Source: Pigoraptor vietnamica (lineage: Eukaryota; Opisthokonta; Filasterea). From it: a stretch of 23,188 nt of DNA. The stretch lies in the NCBI GenBank assembly GCA_943704525.1, contig CALSCQ010000025.1, forward strand, positions 1 through 23,188, read 5' to 3'. The notes beneath the pieces are model-generated. The model was not told where the DNA came from. It saw only the letters and a list, made by a program, of their open reading frames with translations, and did no database searches. A program made the translations under genes and the position numbers. This document shows positions 10,123-20,445 of this stretch, piece by piece (the stretch's first letter is position 1; each line of letters starts with the position of its first letter).

Positions 10123-13100
10123 ATGCCGGTCATTACGCCCGCGCGACTTGCGTGGTTCAACGCGCACCCTGCGCACCTCCGAAATATGTGCATTTTGGCG
10201 CATGTCGATCACGGTGGGTGTTGTGGTCGCGCGAAGTGGGTTGGGTTGTGGGGGGGGGAGGGGGTGAGAGACACAGTGCTGTGGTGCTCAATTGTTTACG
10301 TTCGGCCGGCAGGCAAAACGACCCTTGCGGACTCGCTGGTGGCGGCGAATGGCATCATTCCCGAACGAATGACGGGCAAGGTGCGCTATATGGACAGGTG
10401 GGTGCAGCGCGTGCGTATGTCCGCTTGGCACGCTACTCACGTGACTTCCGCAGCCGCCCCGACGAGCAGGAGCGCGGCATCACGATGAAAGCAAGTGCGA
10501 TTGCGCTGTACCACGAGTGCGGTGCGTGCATGTCCGCGTGGTGTTCGAGTGCGCGGCAAGGCTGCTACTGCGACGTTGCGTCTGATAGCTAACAGCCGTG
10601 CGCTATCGCAGACAACAAGCCCTATCTCATCAACCTGGTCGACTCGCCCGGTCACGTGGACTTCGCGTCGGAAGTCTCCACCGCCGTGCGGTTGTGCGAC
10701 GGCGCCATTGTTGTCGTCGATGTCGTTGAGGGCGTGTGTCCGCAGACGCACGCGGTGCTGCGACAGGCGTGGGCGGAGGGGCTCAGGCCGGTGCTCGTCA
10801 TGAACAAGATTGACAGGCTCGCCGGCGAGCTCAAGCTGTCCCCCGCCGAGGCGCACCTGCACCTCGTGCGTGTGCTCGAGCAGGTGAATGCCGCCATGGG
10901 AGCGCTCTTTCGCGAGGACCAGCACGCACGCGCCGATCACCGCACGCCGTCGCCTGCGGGGGGCGCGGCCGAGGAAGTTGCGCCGTCCACCGTGCCGGAG
11001 GGCGAGAAGGTGTACGACTGGAGCGTCGAGTATAAGGACGACGCGGACCTCTACTTCGCTCCCGAGGCCGGCAACGTCGTGTTTGCGTGCGCGACGGACG
11101 GGTGGGCGTTTGGGCTGTCGGACTTTGCGGAGCTTTACGGCGCGAAGCTCGGCGTCCGTCGCGACATTCTGCAGAAGACGCTGTGGGGCGATTACTACAT
11201 TAGCATCAAGGCGCAGCGCATCCAGAAGGGCGCGCGCGCGGCCGGCAAGAAGACGATGTTCGAGCAGTTTGTGCTCGACAACATATGGGCGGTGTACGAC
11301 TCTGTGATCACGCGCCGCGACGGCGTGCGCACGGAGAAAATCGTCGCGACGCTGGGCCTCGCGGACGCAAAGAACCGCGATCTTCGCCACAAGGACCCGC
11401 GCATACAGCTCACTGCGATTATGAAGGGGTGGCTTCCGCTCGCCCGCGCCGTCCTCGCGATGGTGTGTCGACAGCTGCCCTCCCCCGTCGGCATTCGCGA
11501 GGAGCGCGTGGCGCGGCTTGTGTACGGCGCGCGAGACCCGGCATCGTTCCCCTCGGAAACGGCCGAAATTGAGCGGAGCGTGGCCGCGTGCAACGGATCG
11601 CCCGATGCGCCTCTTGTTGTTGTCGTCGGCAAGATGTTTGCGGTCGAGAAGAGCGCGCTGCCGGAGAACCGCCGCCGGCAACTGACCGTGGAAGAGTTGC
11701 GGCAGCGACGCGAGGCGGCGCGCGAGAAGGCGGAGGGAAGGGGCGAAAGCGCGTCCGCTGACGCACCGTCCGCATCGTCCACAGCTGGCGCAGGCGATCG
11801 CGCGGGCACCGATCTGCCCATCAATGCGGCCGAGTGCAACGAGGCGTTCATTGCATTTGCGCGCGTGTTCAGCGGAACACTCCGCGCGGGCATGACCGTG
11901 CGTGTACTGGGCCCAAAGTACGATCCGCTCAACCCCGACAAGCACTGCGCGTCGGCGGAGGTCGGCTCCCTGTACGTGCTGATGGGACGCGAGCTCGAAC
12001 TGATCGACGCGGCCTCTGCGGGACAGATGATTGGGATCGGCGGACTGGGTGGGCACATTCTCAAGCACGGCACGCTCGCGTCGTCCCCCGCCTGCCCCTC
12101 GCTCCTCTCGCTGCGCACGGAGGCCGCCCCCATTGTGCGCGTGGCCGTGGAACCCGAGTCGCCGACGGGATTTCCCGCGCTTGCCGAGGGACTGCGCCTG
12201 CTCAACGCTTCGGACCCCGCGGTGGAGGTCTACGTGCAGGAGACCGGCGAGCACGTGGTCTGCGCTGCCGGCGAGGTGCACCTGGAGCGGTGCCTCAAGG
12301 ACTTGCGCGAGCGCTTTGCGCGGATTCCGATCACCGTGTCTGCGCCGATTGTGCCCTTCCGCGAGACGGTGGTGCCGCCTCCGAAGGTGGACATGGTGGG
12401 CGAGGCACTGGACCAGCAGCGGGACGTGGCGCGCGAAAAGAAGCCCGAGGATCCGGTGGCGTACGTGTCGACAGCCAACAAGTGGGCAAAGATCGGCGTG
12501 CGTGCGAGGCCACTCCCGCAGCCAGTGCGTGAGCTTCTCGAATCCCGCGCTTCGCTCCTGCGCGCCCTCTTTGCAACCGGCAAGAAGTCGTCGCAGGCAT
12601 CCTCCGCCAGCGCTCCAGCCATCGCGGCCGGAAAGGGCGCGGAGTTGTACCGAGAGCTCGCTGAGGCTTTTGATGGTGCGGGCGATGACTGGAAGGGCGC
12701 CGCGTCGCAAATTTGGGCATTCGGTCCGAGGAGATTTGGCCCGAACGTGCTTTTGTGTCGGTGAGTTTCTGCTCTTGTATGTCATCCATCTGCAGCTGTT
12801 TGTCGCTCACTGCTTGCACTTGCGTTGCAGCGCGCAAGGGAGCTCTAGTTCGCCCATGTGGGAGCGACTGTTGGGCGCAGCATTGCCAGCGGGCCCAAGG
12901 GATGGTGCGGCGGAGACACCGAGTATTGCGGCCGGTATTGACGATGTGAGCGAAGACACGGCGGATGCGGAGACCGTGCGCGGTCTGCAGAGTCGCGGGC
13001 TTGCGGCGCTCGAAAATTCGATTGTGACGGGATTTCAGATGGCAACCCTCGCGGGCCCCATGTGCGAAGAACCGATGCACGGCGTGTGCCTCGTCCTCGA

Positions 13101-13695
13101 AGAGATGGCGTTTGCAGTGAATGGCGCAGCGACAGACGCAGGCGCGCCGCAGGAATCACACGACGGAGAAGCGCCGATTTCGTCGCGCAGCCACGGGCCG
13201 CTGACTGGGCAGGTGATGTCGGCCGTGCGCGAGGCGTGCCGAGAGGCGTTCATGCGACAGCCGGCGCGATTGATGGCCGCGATGTACGCTTGTGATATCC
13301 AGGCGACAACCGAGGTGCTCGGCAAGGTGTACGCTGTGCTATCGAGGCGCGCCGGTCGGGTTCTGTCGGAAGACATGCGGGAGGGGACGGACATTTTCGT
13401 GATCCACGCCGCGCTTCCCGTCGTCGAAAGCTTTGGATTTGCCGAGGAAATGCGGAAGAAGACGAGCGGGCTCGCGAGTCCGCAGCTCGCGTTCAGCCAC
13501 TGGGAGGTGCTGGACGACGACCCCTTCTGGGTGCCGACAACCGAGGAGGAGATTAGCCACTACGGCGAGAAGGCGGACAGCGAGAGCGTGGCTCGCCGGT
13601 ACATGGACGCCGTGAGGCGGCGAAAGGGGCTTGCGGTCGAAGAGAAGATTGTGGCGCACGCTGAGAAACAGCGCACGCTCAACAGGAAGAAATGA
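10123..13695 (+). CDS. EFL1: Elongation factor-like GTPase 1 (60S ribosome maturation; 1085 aa)
   Basis: Five exons: 10123-10213, 10313-10397, 10454-10521, 10612-12760, 12831-13695, with all phases matched. GTPase motifs: AHVDHGKT (residues 26-33), GITMK (67-71), DSPGH (92-96) and NKID (146-149). Intron 1 splits the P-loop glycine codon. EFL1-specific stretches include [55 protein letters not shown]-like [13 protein letters not shown], and a C-terminus ending [19 protein letters not shown], close to human EFL1 (1120 aa). An Ala/Glu-rich insert near the middle (about residues 415-450) corresponds to the variable EFL1 insertion. Known role: with SBDS, a cytoplasmic GTPase that evicts eIF6 from nascent 60S subunits. 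All EF-2-like domains are present and nothing is missing. It shares its promoter with the phosphatase gene and converges on the pseudouridine gene. Confidence 0.96.
10238..10264 (+). other. G-quadruplex motif in EFL1 intron 1
   Basis: On the transcribed-sense strand GGG-TT-GGG-TTGT is followed by G9, A and G5. This meets the usual four-run G-quadruplex pattern with short loops. It starts 24 bp after the splice donor. Formation in DNA or RNA is inferred from pattern only. Confidence 0.7.
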
Positions 13696-14005
13696 AAAAA
13701 AGTGCCCGTTGTTTCGGATTTCTTAAGTAAACATGTGCCGATGTAAGTTGTCTCTGAGCATGGCCCGATTTGAATGTTAGTGCGTATAGTGACTTGTCAA
13801 TGAGCGATGCGCTAAATAATAGTGCGGTAAACATTGATGGTTCAGTGTGATTCATACTTCTGCCGGCTTTCCAAGGCAAGAACGTCGCAGTCGATGTGAC
13901 GAAACAATTGAAAAACCGATTCGGCCTTTGCTTGGGAATTGGAATTTATCAAAGTACGTCGCCTGCCGTTGTCTCCAACCCTAGGCTTACTGGACGGAGC
14001 CTCTG
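13696..14005. other. Convergent 3' spacer, EFL1 / pseudouridine enzyme
   Basis: This 310 bp lies between two stop codons on opposite strands. It is more AT-rich than the coding DNA on either side, as expected for 3' UTRs. No RNA gene or convincing open frame was found. Confidence 0.5.
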
Positions 14006-16750
14006 TCAACACACCATCGGATACTCCCGGTGAATGTGTGCCTCGCTCATAATCTCGGGGCAGATGGACGGAGCGACGGCGTCAAAGTGGCGCAGGGAGT
14101 GCCGCGCAGCCACAATGCCGCAGCGCACGGCCGTGTCAAAGTCCCGCCCGGTAATGAGTCCGTACACGAGCCCACCCACGAGGCTGTCGCCCGCGCCCGT
14201 GACATTCACCACGCTGACGGGAGGGCCGGCGGGGAAGTGCTTCGCGGCGCGCTTGCCGTCGGGCGATTTGCGGCATAGGATGACGCCGCCGGGGCCGAGC
14301 GTGATCACCACGTGCGGAACAAAATCGAGCATGTGGAGCCCGCGCTCGACATGCTGCAAGCACAATCGAGATTATTAATAGAGGAGACAATGGAAGGTTT
14401 TTGCGCCGCCCTCGTCCACATTTGCACCAATGACAAAAAAAAAAAAGAACACCGAGTGGACGAAAGTAAATAAATTCACGCGTGATCTCAACGGCCCGGT
14501 ACCCCACCTCCATGTACTGGTGAGCGATGCCGGCCGTGTCACACAGCCCGCTGAGCTCCGCCTCGGCCGCAAGGGTCGACACGCGCGAACAGCCCGTCGC
14601 CGCCGCCATCGCCTCGAGCTCGTCGGCGTTCGGCTTGATGATATTGACTTTGGAGAGCACGCCCGTGTCCACCGCCTTCGCCGCCTTCTCAACAGACGTC
14701 GGCTCAAACAGCAGCGGCACCTTGTTCTCCGCGCAAAAGTCCGCCGAAAACTGCAGCGTCTCGTCGGGCACGTTGCCGTCAATGCACACCATCGGCGCCG
14801 TCCGCATGACGTCGGCAAAGCTCCGCACGACGTCTGGGGTGATGCCCTCAAACACGTCCCCGTCCGTCACTCCAACAACGAGCTCGCCCTCCGTGTCGAG
14901 AATGGCGTTGTACACGGCCGTGTCGTAGCCATCGACGCGCACGAACCCGTCCGTGCGCAAACCGATCGACTGGCTGTGGTGGATCAGCGAGTCGCCCCGG
15001 TTGTCCTGGCCCACCGCCGTCACGAGCATCGGATCCACACGCAGCCGCGCGAGGCAGTCCGCAATGTTGCGACCCACGCCGCCGTAGCTCTCGCGCACCC
15101 GGCCAGGGTTCGATGACCGCGCGATCAGCGGGTGACCAGGCCGTGGGCGCGCGATGAGATCCACGATGGCGCCGCCGATGACGACGGGGCGCTTTCGCAC
15201 ATGCTTGGCCGCGTTCGACGCAGCGACGCGCACGGCAGGGCCGTCCCCGCCGCGGGGAGAGGGAGCCGAGCCCTCGGAATCCGAGCCTGACGATTCCGGG
15301 AGGCCGGCAGGGACCGTGTGGAGCGCACTCTTGTGTGCCGGCACACGCGCGCCGCCAATGCCCGCTTCCCGCCGCAGCCGCGCCAGCTCGACGGCAATTT
15401 GCGCGCCGACGGCCGCGTTGTTCTTGACGAGCGCGACGTTGGCCTTCAGTGACGCGCCGCGCGTGAGTTGGGCGAGCCGTTTGAGCACAAAGGGCGTCGC
15501 GTCCTTGCCAGCTACGCCCTGTTGGGACGCGTCGCTCAGGGCCAGCCGCGTTGCCTCGTCAATGATGGCGGGGTCGGCCTCGTGCTCTGCGGGAATGGGA
15601 ACCGCGACCACCATGCCCGTCTGCAGCCCCAGCACGTCCTTTGCGTGGGCCACGCGCGCGACGGCCGCCGCACTCGCGAGGTGCGAGGGCGCGCTGAAGC
15701 CGCTGCGGCGCGTGAAAAAGGCCGGAAAGTCGCTCGAGTCGCCGTACGCCACTACGCCGACGCCCTGCGTTTCGAGATACTCCAGAGACCGCCCAATGTC
15801 GAGAATGGACTTGATGCCCGCACACACGACGTTGACCGGCGTGCGTCCCAACTCCGTAAGATCTGCGGAAACATCCATGCTGGTCTCACCACCTCTGTGC
15901 ACGCCGCCGATGCCGCCCGTAACGAACGTCGAGATGCCGGCCTGGGTGGAAAGGGGCGAGTGAGCGCACGTAAAAAGCCGGTGGTGCAATTGTACAGCAC
16001 GCGACCCATTCCGTGGGTTGGTTCGAATAATTGGACGAAAACATCCTCACACGGACACGAAGACACGCACAGACACACGCACGCACGCACGCACACAAAC
16101 ACAGTACACATGCACGCGCACACTCTGAAACACAGTACACGTACCAGGTGCGCAAGTATCATGGTACCAGACACCGTCGTAGCGCCTATGAGCTTTTCAG
16201 CGAGGACGAGCGGGAGATCGCGCCGGGACGTCTTGTGTGCAGCGTGACCCGCCCGCGCAACACGTTCAATCTCCGCCTTCGTGAGGCCGATATGCACGCG
16301 ACCGTCGAGGGCAGCTGCGACAACGGAGGCAGTGTCAGGCTGGTAACAAGACAACAGGCACTGTAACACACCGACACGGCAGGCACCGTAACATACCGAT
16401 GGTGGCCGGCACGGCGTTCTGTGAGCGCACGACGGCCTCGACTTCGACGGCCGTTGCGAGGTTGTCGGGGAAGGGCATCCCGTGCGCGACAATCGTCGAC
16501 TCGAGGGCAACCACGGGACGGCCCTCCGCAAGCGCAGCCGCGACGGGCTCCGCGTACACAAACAGGCCGCGCAGGGCGTCATCGTGCGTGTTGTTGTTGT
16601 TGGCCGCGGCTGTGACACACTGAATGAGTATCCGCACATCACATCGTCCACTGCCACACGCCGAGACTCACCCGAGGCGTGGCGCACATGCAGCGCCGTC
16701 GCCACACGCGGCGACCACCCAGTCACCCGCAGTGCTCTGAGGGCGAGCAT
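14006..16750 (-). CDS. Bifunctional pseudouridine-5'-phosphate glycosidase / PfkB-type pseudouridine kinase (747 aa)
   Basis: Five exons, 5' to 3': 16750-16672, 16609-16397, 16314-16145, 15941-14508, 14353-14006; phases agree. Residues ~47-340 are the PsuG/IndA glycosidase, which splits pseudouridine 5'-phosphate into uracil and ribose 5-phosphate. From memory of E. coli PsuG (Glu31, Lys93, His137, Asp149, Lys166), the matching residues here are Glu63 (ALEST), Lys125 (HKTSRRD), His169 (GGVHRG), Asp181 (VSADL) and Lys198 (CAGIKS, the Schiff-base lysine): a constant offset of 32. Residues ~385-747 are a ribokinase-fold PfkB kinase with GGVGRN and NVTGAGDS (Asp688, catalytic base), presumably phosphorylating pseudouridine. 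The start MLALRALRVTGWSPRVAT is Arg-rich, amphipathic and free of acidic residues, so a mitochondrial presequence is likely. An in-frame upstream ATG at 16927 is judged 5' UTR. Fused forms occur in fungi and animals. Confidence 0.93.
16031..16144 (-). repeat. GT-rich degenerate repeat in intron 3 of the pseudouridine gene
   Basis: On the gene strand the intron opens at the donor GTACGTG and continues as irregular GT/GTGC repeats. It includes a direct repeat of TGTACTGTGTTT. The acceptor end of the intron (15942 to about 16030) is ordinary sequence. This repeats the pattern seen in the phosphatase gene, with GT on the sense strand next to the donor. Confidence 0.7.
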
Positions 16751-17111
16751 GGCGGCGATAGCGAAATGCGCTCGCAGGAGCGAACTCCACAAGGTTCTCA
16801 ATACGAATTGTGTGCGAGTGCTGCGTTTGTTGACTCTGAGAGACACGTGACATGGAAGAGACACGTGATAAAATGCCGTCATCTGCTCAAACGTCGTCAT
16901 GCCCGGTCTCCACAGCAACAAAGACATAATAAGAAATCATGCGCCCACTGTGTACATATTTGGAAATCTGCACCCACATTCCACTGAGGTGCTCTTACTG
17001 AGCACCTCTCACACCAAAAAAGATTGACTGTCTCCCACTAGTGGTCGTCTCGCCGACTGCCCTACTGTGCCCCCGCGGGCAGTGCGCTGCGCGGGCGTGC
17101 GCGAGGGGAAG
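16751..17111. promoter_or_regulatory. Divergent promoter with two CACGTG boxes and a 9-bp inverted repeat
   Basis: This 361-bp spacer lies between the pseudouridine gene and the coiled-coil gene. CACGTG occurs at 16844-16849 and 16862-16867, each followed by A, 18 bp apart and so less than two helical turns. A perfect dyad, GAGGTGCTC at 16986-16994 and GAGCACCTC at 17000-17008 with a 5-base spacer, could be a dimeric-factor site or a hairpin in an untranslated leader. Confidence 0.6.
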
Positions 17112-18584
17112 ATGGCGGCGCGTGTGGCGGGGACTGGCGGTGCTTACAGCGCAAAGTACCGGCAACTCGAGGCTTACAGGCGCCAGCAGGTGGAGGAGGT
17201 CGCACGCGCGCGGCTGCTGGCCGACCAGGCTGCTCGGGAGCGCTCCGTCCACGAGGAGACGCGCCGGAGAAAACGGTGAGCATTCAACTACTCACACATG
17301 CGCGCACACACAGCAGTGCGTGTGAAAATGACGGCAATCTTACGTTCCCGTTTGAAATGCTTCAGCATGTTTGAAGAAAGGGAAGCGCGACGAAGAGAGG
17401 AGGAAGAGCGGCAACGAGAGGCGGTGTTGCAGCAGCGGCGAAGAGACCGCGACGTGCAGACGCTTGCCGTGCGGCGTGCGATGGAATCGGCCCGTCGCAG
17501 GCGTTCTCGGTCCGGCAGTGCGCAGCCAAACAACGCGCATACGCCGGGCTCGTCGACACCGCGGCGCGCCATGCCTGCACAGACTGCGCGCACGCCGTCG
17601 GACGATGCGTCTCTGTACGACGACGACAGCCTGGAGGACTCACCCGAAGAGAAGCGCCCGTATCGTGTGGTGCGTGCGCAGCAGGTGGAAGTGGAGGCCG
17701 TCCCCGCGCCCATACCGAAGCCGCAGCCACCGCCAGTGCGTCCCATTCGACCGGCGCGCGTAAACGAGTCGTTTTCGGACGAATCGCCGTACGACAGTTT
17801 GGACGAGTCTGAGAACGACGGTGCATCGCGTCGCGTGGCGCTGCTGCGGCCGAGAGAACAGGTTGCGCAACCGAGCGTGGAGAAGGGAGACGGGACGAAG
17901 CGGCCCGGACCACCGGGCGTAGTGGCATCTGAGCGCCGGGACGGTCCGGAGGGCGCAGGGAGTAGCAGTGAGATGGACGCAGCCAACGATTCGATCCCGC
18001 GGCGATCGCGGATCCCTGTGCCAGTGAGCGCAGGCAAGGCGCCCCGACATGCGCAGCCGCACGCACAGCCTCAGCCCCCTGCGGAGCAGCCACGTGATGA
18101 CGGCTCCGGGGACGACGGCGACGCGGACGAGTGGGAGATGGAGAGCGTGACGCCACTCCGCACACAATCGAAGCGGTATCCGCCGGCCGTGGCCATGGAA
18201 ATTGTGCTGAGTAACACATTCGGCGGCCGGCACGCGGTCTTCCCTGCTGTGGCTGCACCCGCACAGCCGCCCGCAAACCCACCGCGACCGCCTCTGCCGC
18301 CCGGCGCCGGCGAACTCCGCGCGACGCGATTTCCTAGCATTTCGCGAGGGGTGACTCTCACGGCGGCACCGGTGGGCCAGGGCCCTTCGGCGCCCTCGCC
18401 GTCGCACCGCGTGCGCGAGAACGCGCTGCTCGCGAAGTGCCGCGAGTTGCAGCAGACGCGCCGCCGCCCGTCCGTGTTTGACACGAGTGACGAGGAAACC
18501 CCTGACATCACACACATCACCGAAGCGGAGCTGCGTGTGATGGAATCGATTGCGAAGCTGGACTTGCGATTGTTGCGGCGATAG
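17112..18584 (+). CDS. Coiled-coil, disordered protein of unknown function (460 aa)
   Basis: Two exons, 17112-17275 and 17366-18584, joined in phase 2. Residues ~12-105 are rich in Arg/Glu/Gln/Lys with heptad-like spacing (EEREARRREEEERQREAVLQ), a charged coiled coil or single alpha-helix. Residues ~110-420 are Pro/Ser/Asp-rich and almost surely disordered, with acidic Ser clusters (YDDDSLEDSPEE, DESPYDSLDESEND) that look like casein-kinase-type phosphosites, and poly-Pro stretches such as KPQPPPVRPIRP. The last ~35 residues (DTSDEETPDITHI, then an ELRVMESIAKLDLRLL helix) are again helical. Codon use matches the neighbours. I do not recognise the family. The layout resembles cytoskeletal or centrosomal scaffold proteins, but that is only a compositional likeness. 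The ATG at 17112 is chosen as the first that leads into the helix. Convergent with the next gene. Confidence 0.75.
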
Positions 18585-18979
18585 GAGTGTCCCGATTGTG
18601 CGGTGTTAAGCGTGTGCGTTTTAGCGTGCGAGCTGGCCTTGCGTGCGCGCGTCCGTTGTCTTGCGTCTGATTTGCGTGGCGCGTCGTCTATTAACGAACC
18701 CCATTTCAATTGTCCGAGTCGTGGCAACGGGCTTGCCCCAGCCAAATTCCAGCAATGCAACCACCGTACTGTTCTGTAGAGAGAGACTGCGCAGCAGGGA
18801 CTGCTTTTGGGAGGGGTGGCCCTCAGCTATGTAGCGATATACTGTTTGGACGTGTACAACGAGCGCCCTGTTGTTACCGCAGAAGACCGAACGGTACTCA
18901 CCAGCCAAAGAGAAACGCACACGGCCACATACACCTGATACAATCTCACTGGTATTTATGCGAGGGTAATAAATACGCA
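18585..18979. other. Convergent 3' spacer
   Basis: This 395 bp lies between stop codons of the coiled-coil gene and the membrane-protein gene. It is moderately AT-rich, and AATAAA occurs on the + strand near 18968. That position is only about 12 bp from the opposing stop, so its use is unclear. No gene is seen. Confidence 0.45.
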
Positions 18980-20445
18980 CTACGAGCGCCCAAACGACAC
19001 GAAGCGGCGGTCGAGCGGGAGGCCCGTTGCAGGGTCAATGCCCGCTTTGAGCATGCGACTGCGCGTCATTTCGAGGCGCGCTTCGTCAAACGACAGCCGC
19101 TTCGTCCTCATGATCGACAGCACCTCGTCTTCACCGTCGAGCCCCTGCCGCGAGTCCCCGCTACGCACGTTCTCGCTCAGATCAAACGACGCGCTCGTGA
19201 GACCGCGCTCCATCTGCGATTGGAACACGTGCCCGCCGCTGCTCAGCGAATGGCGTCCAATCGAGCCCCCCTTCGACTGCGAGTGCTGCTGCTGTTCGCG
19301 ACAGCGCGACGCATCCATAGCAGCATCCACTGACATCTGCCGCCGCGCATTCCCATTCCCCGTGCCGCGCGAGGTCAGCGCGCTTCCCGCCACGCCGTGG
19401 CTGCGAAGTCGCTCCATGCGCAGGGGGGGCCACCGCAAGTCCGCCTCAGCGTCAAAGAAATCGGCCATCTCCGAGACAGACGCGAGCGACGACAGCGATC
19501 CGGACCCTACCGACGAGGAGTCGGGGCGTCCGGACAGCGGCTCCGAGCCACTCGTGCGCGACGAGGCGTCCAGCGTGTGCTCGCGGACGTCACGTGGCGA
19601 CGCAGACGTGCCCAGGCCAGAATCGACGTCGTCGGTCGCGCTGGCGAGTTCGTCGATGATCTTGTCGTCGGGTACGTGCAGGGCGTACTCGGCGCGGAGG
19701 GTGCTCGTGAAGAGGTGCGGGTGCGGAAGCGGCGCGGGTGCAGCGCGCACTGCTATCGGCACGGAAGCCGCTGAACTCGTGCTGGGCGCCCGCGAGGCCG
19801 TCCTCGCCGCGATAGGGGCACGGGCCTCTCCACTGGCGGACGGGTACGTAACAGCGGGCGCGTGCATAACGGCGGCGTCCTTGCGTTGAGAGGGCGCAGT
19901 AACTGCTTTGTTGGCAGGCGCGCCGACAGACACCGTCCGCAGAATGGGCGTCGTCTTCGAAGTAGTGGTAACGGGCGTTACAGAGTGCGATCGCATTGTC
20001 GCCTGTGCACTCGCCCGCCCCGAGTGCGTCACGTGAGCAGCGTCGTTCGAATAGCCGTCCACGCGAATCGACACGGGCTCGTCAATGGGAGCGACCGTAA
20101 CAGAGCGCTCGATCCGTCCCTTCGTTCGGGAGGACACGCTCACGGCGGCGCGATAGATAAAGATGGCTGCAAAGCACGCACTCCTCGTTCAGTTTCACGT
20201 TGCCCTCACAACCGCATACACATCCGCGAACAACAAGACAAGCGACGCCCACCGGCAACGAACGCCGCAAAGAGCCACGGGCCAATGCCCCAGCCGTTCA
20301 GCAGCAGCGGCGGTTCCATGGCGGCGGCGGCTAAGGCATCCGGCGTCACCGCAGTGGGCACCGCAGCAGTACCGGCGGTGCGCGCAACGCTGCGGCCGCC
20401 CTGCGACAGGGACGCGATGAGACGAGCCCACACATCGTGCGCCAT
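18980..20445 (-). CDS. Single-pass membrane protein with DUF2015-like C-terminus (459 aa)
   Basis: Two exons, 20445-20253 and 20166-18980, joined in phase 1. The junction itself completes one hydrophobic helix, residues ~54-73 (GPWLFAAFVA joined to AIFIYRAAV), followed by the basic SSRTKGR, which suggests a membrane anchor with the C-terminal part in the cytosol. Residues ~75-385 are Ser/Thr/Ala-rich and likely disordered. The last ~70 residues contain FDLSENVRSGDSRQGLD, LSIMRTKRLSFDEAR and GIDPATGLPLDRRFVSF. This matches my recollection of the fungal DUF2015 pattern (GDSR.GLD, FDEAR, GI.PDG.P.DPK.V.F) and its arrangement of an N-terminal membrane helix with this domain at the extreme C-terminus. 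Fungal members are much shorter (~120 aa). Function is unknown. An in-frame upstream ATG at 20553 could lengthen the N-terminus by 36 residues; the internal start is preferred because the extension is Cys/Arg-rich. Confidence 0.75.

Noticed and set aside
10437-12785. 782-codon open frame antisense to EFL1, the longest single open frame in the window
   Set aside because: It lies opposite the clearly homologous EFL1 exon 4 and encodes an Arg/His/Leu-rich peptide with no motif. Long antisense frames are expected where coding DNA is very GC-rich.
12031-12830. Frame upstream of and continuous with EFL1 exon 5
   Set aside because: It is a different frame from EFL1 exon 4 over the same bases. Only the part from 12831 is coding, joined by the intron 12761-12830.
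13679-13879. Small antisense open frame after EFL1
   Set aside because: It overlaps the EFL1 end and the convergent 3' spacer and has no similarity or splice context.
16751-16927. N-terminal extension of the pseudouridine enzyme from the in-frame ATG at 16927
   Set aside because: It would cover the E-box pair and give a Phe/His/Arg-rich stretch unlike the family. The ATG at 16750 gives a sensible presequence.
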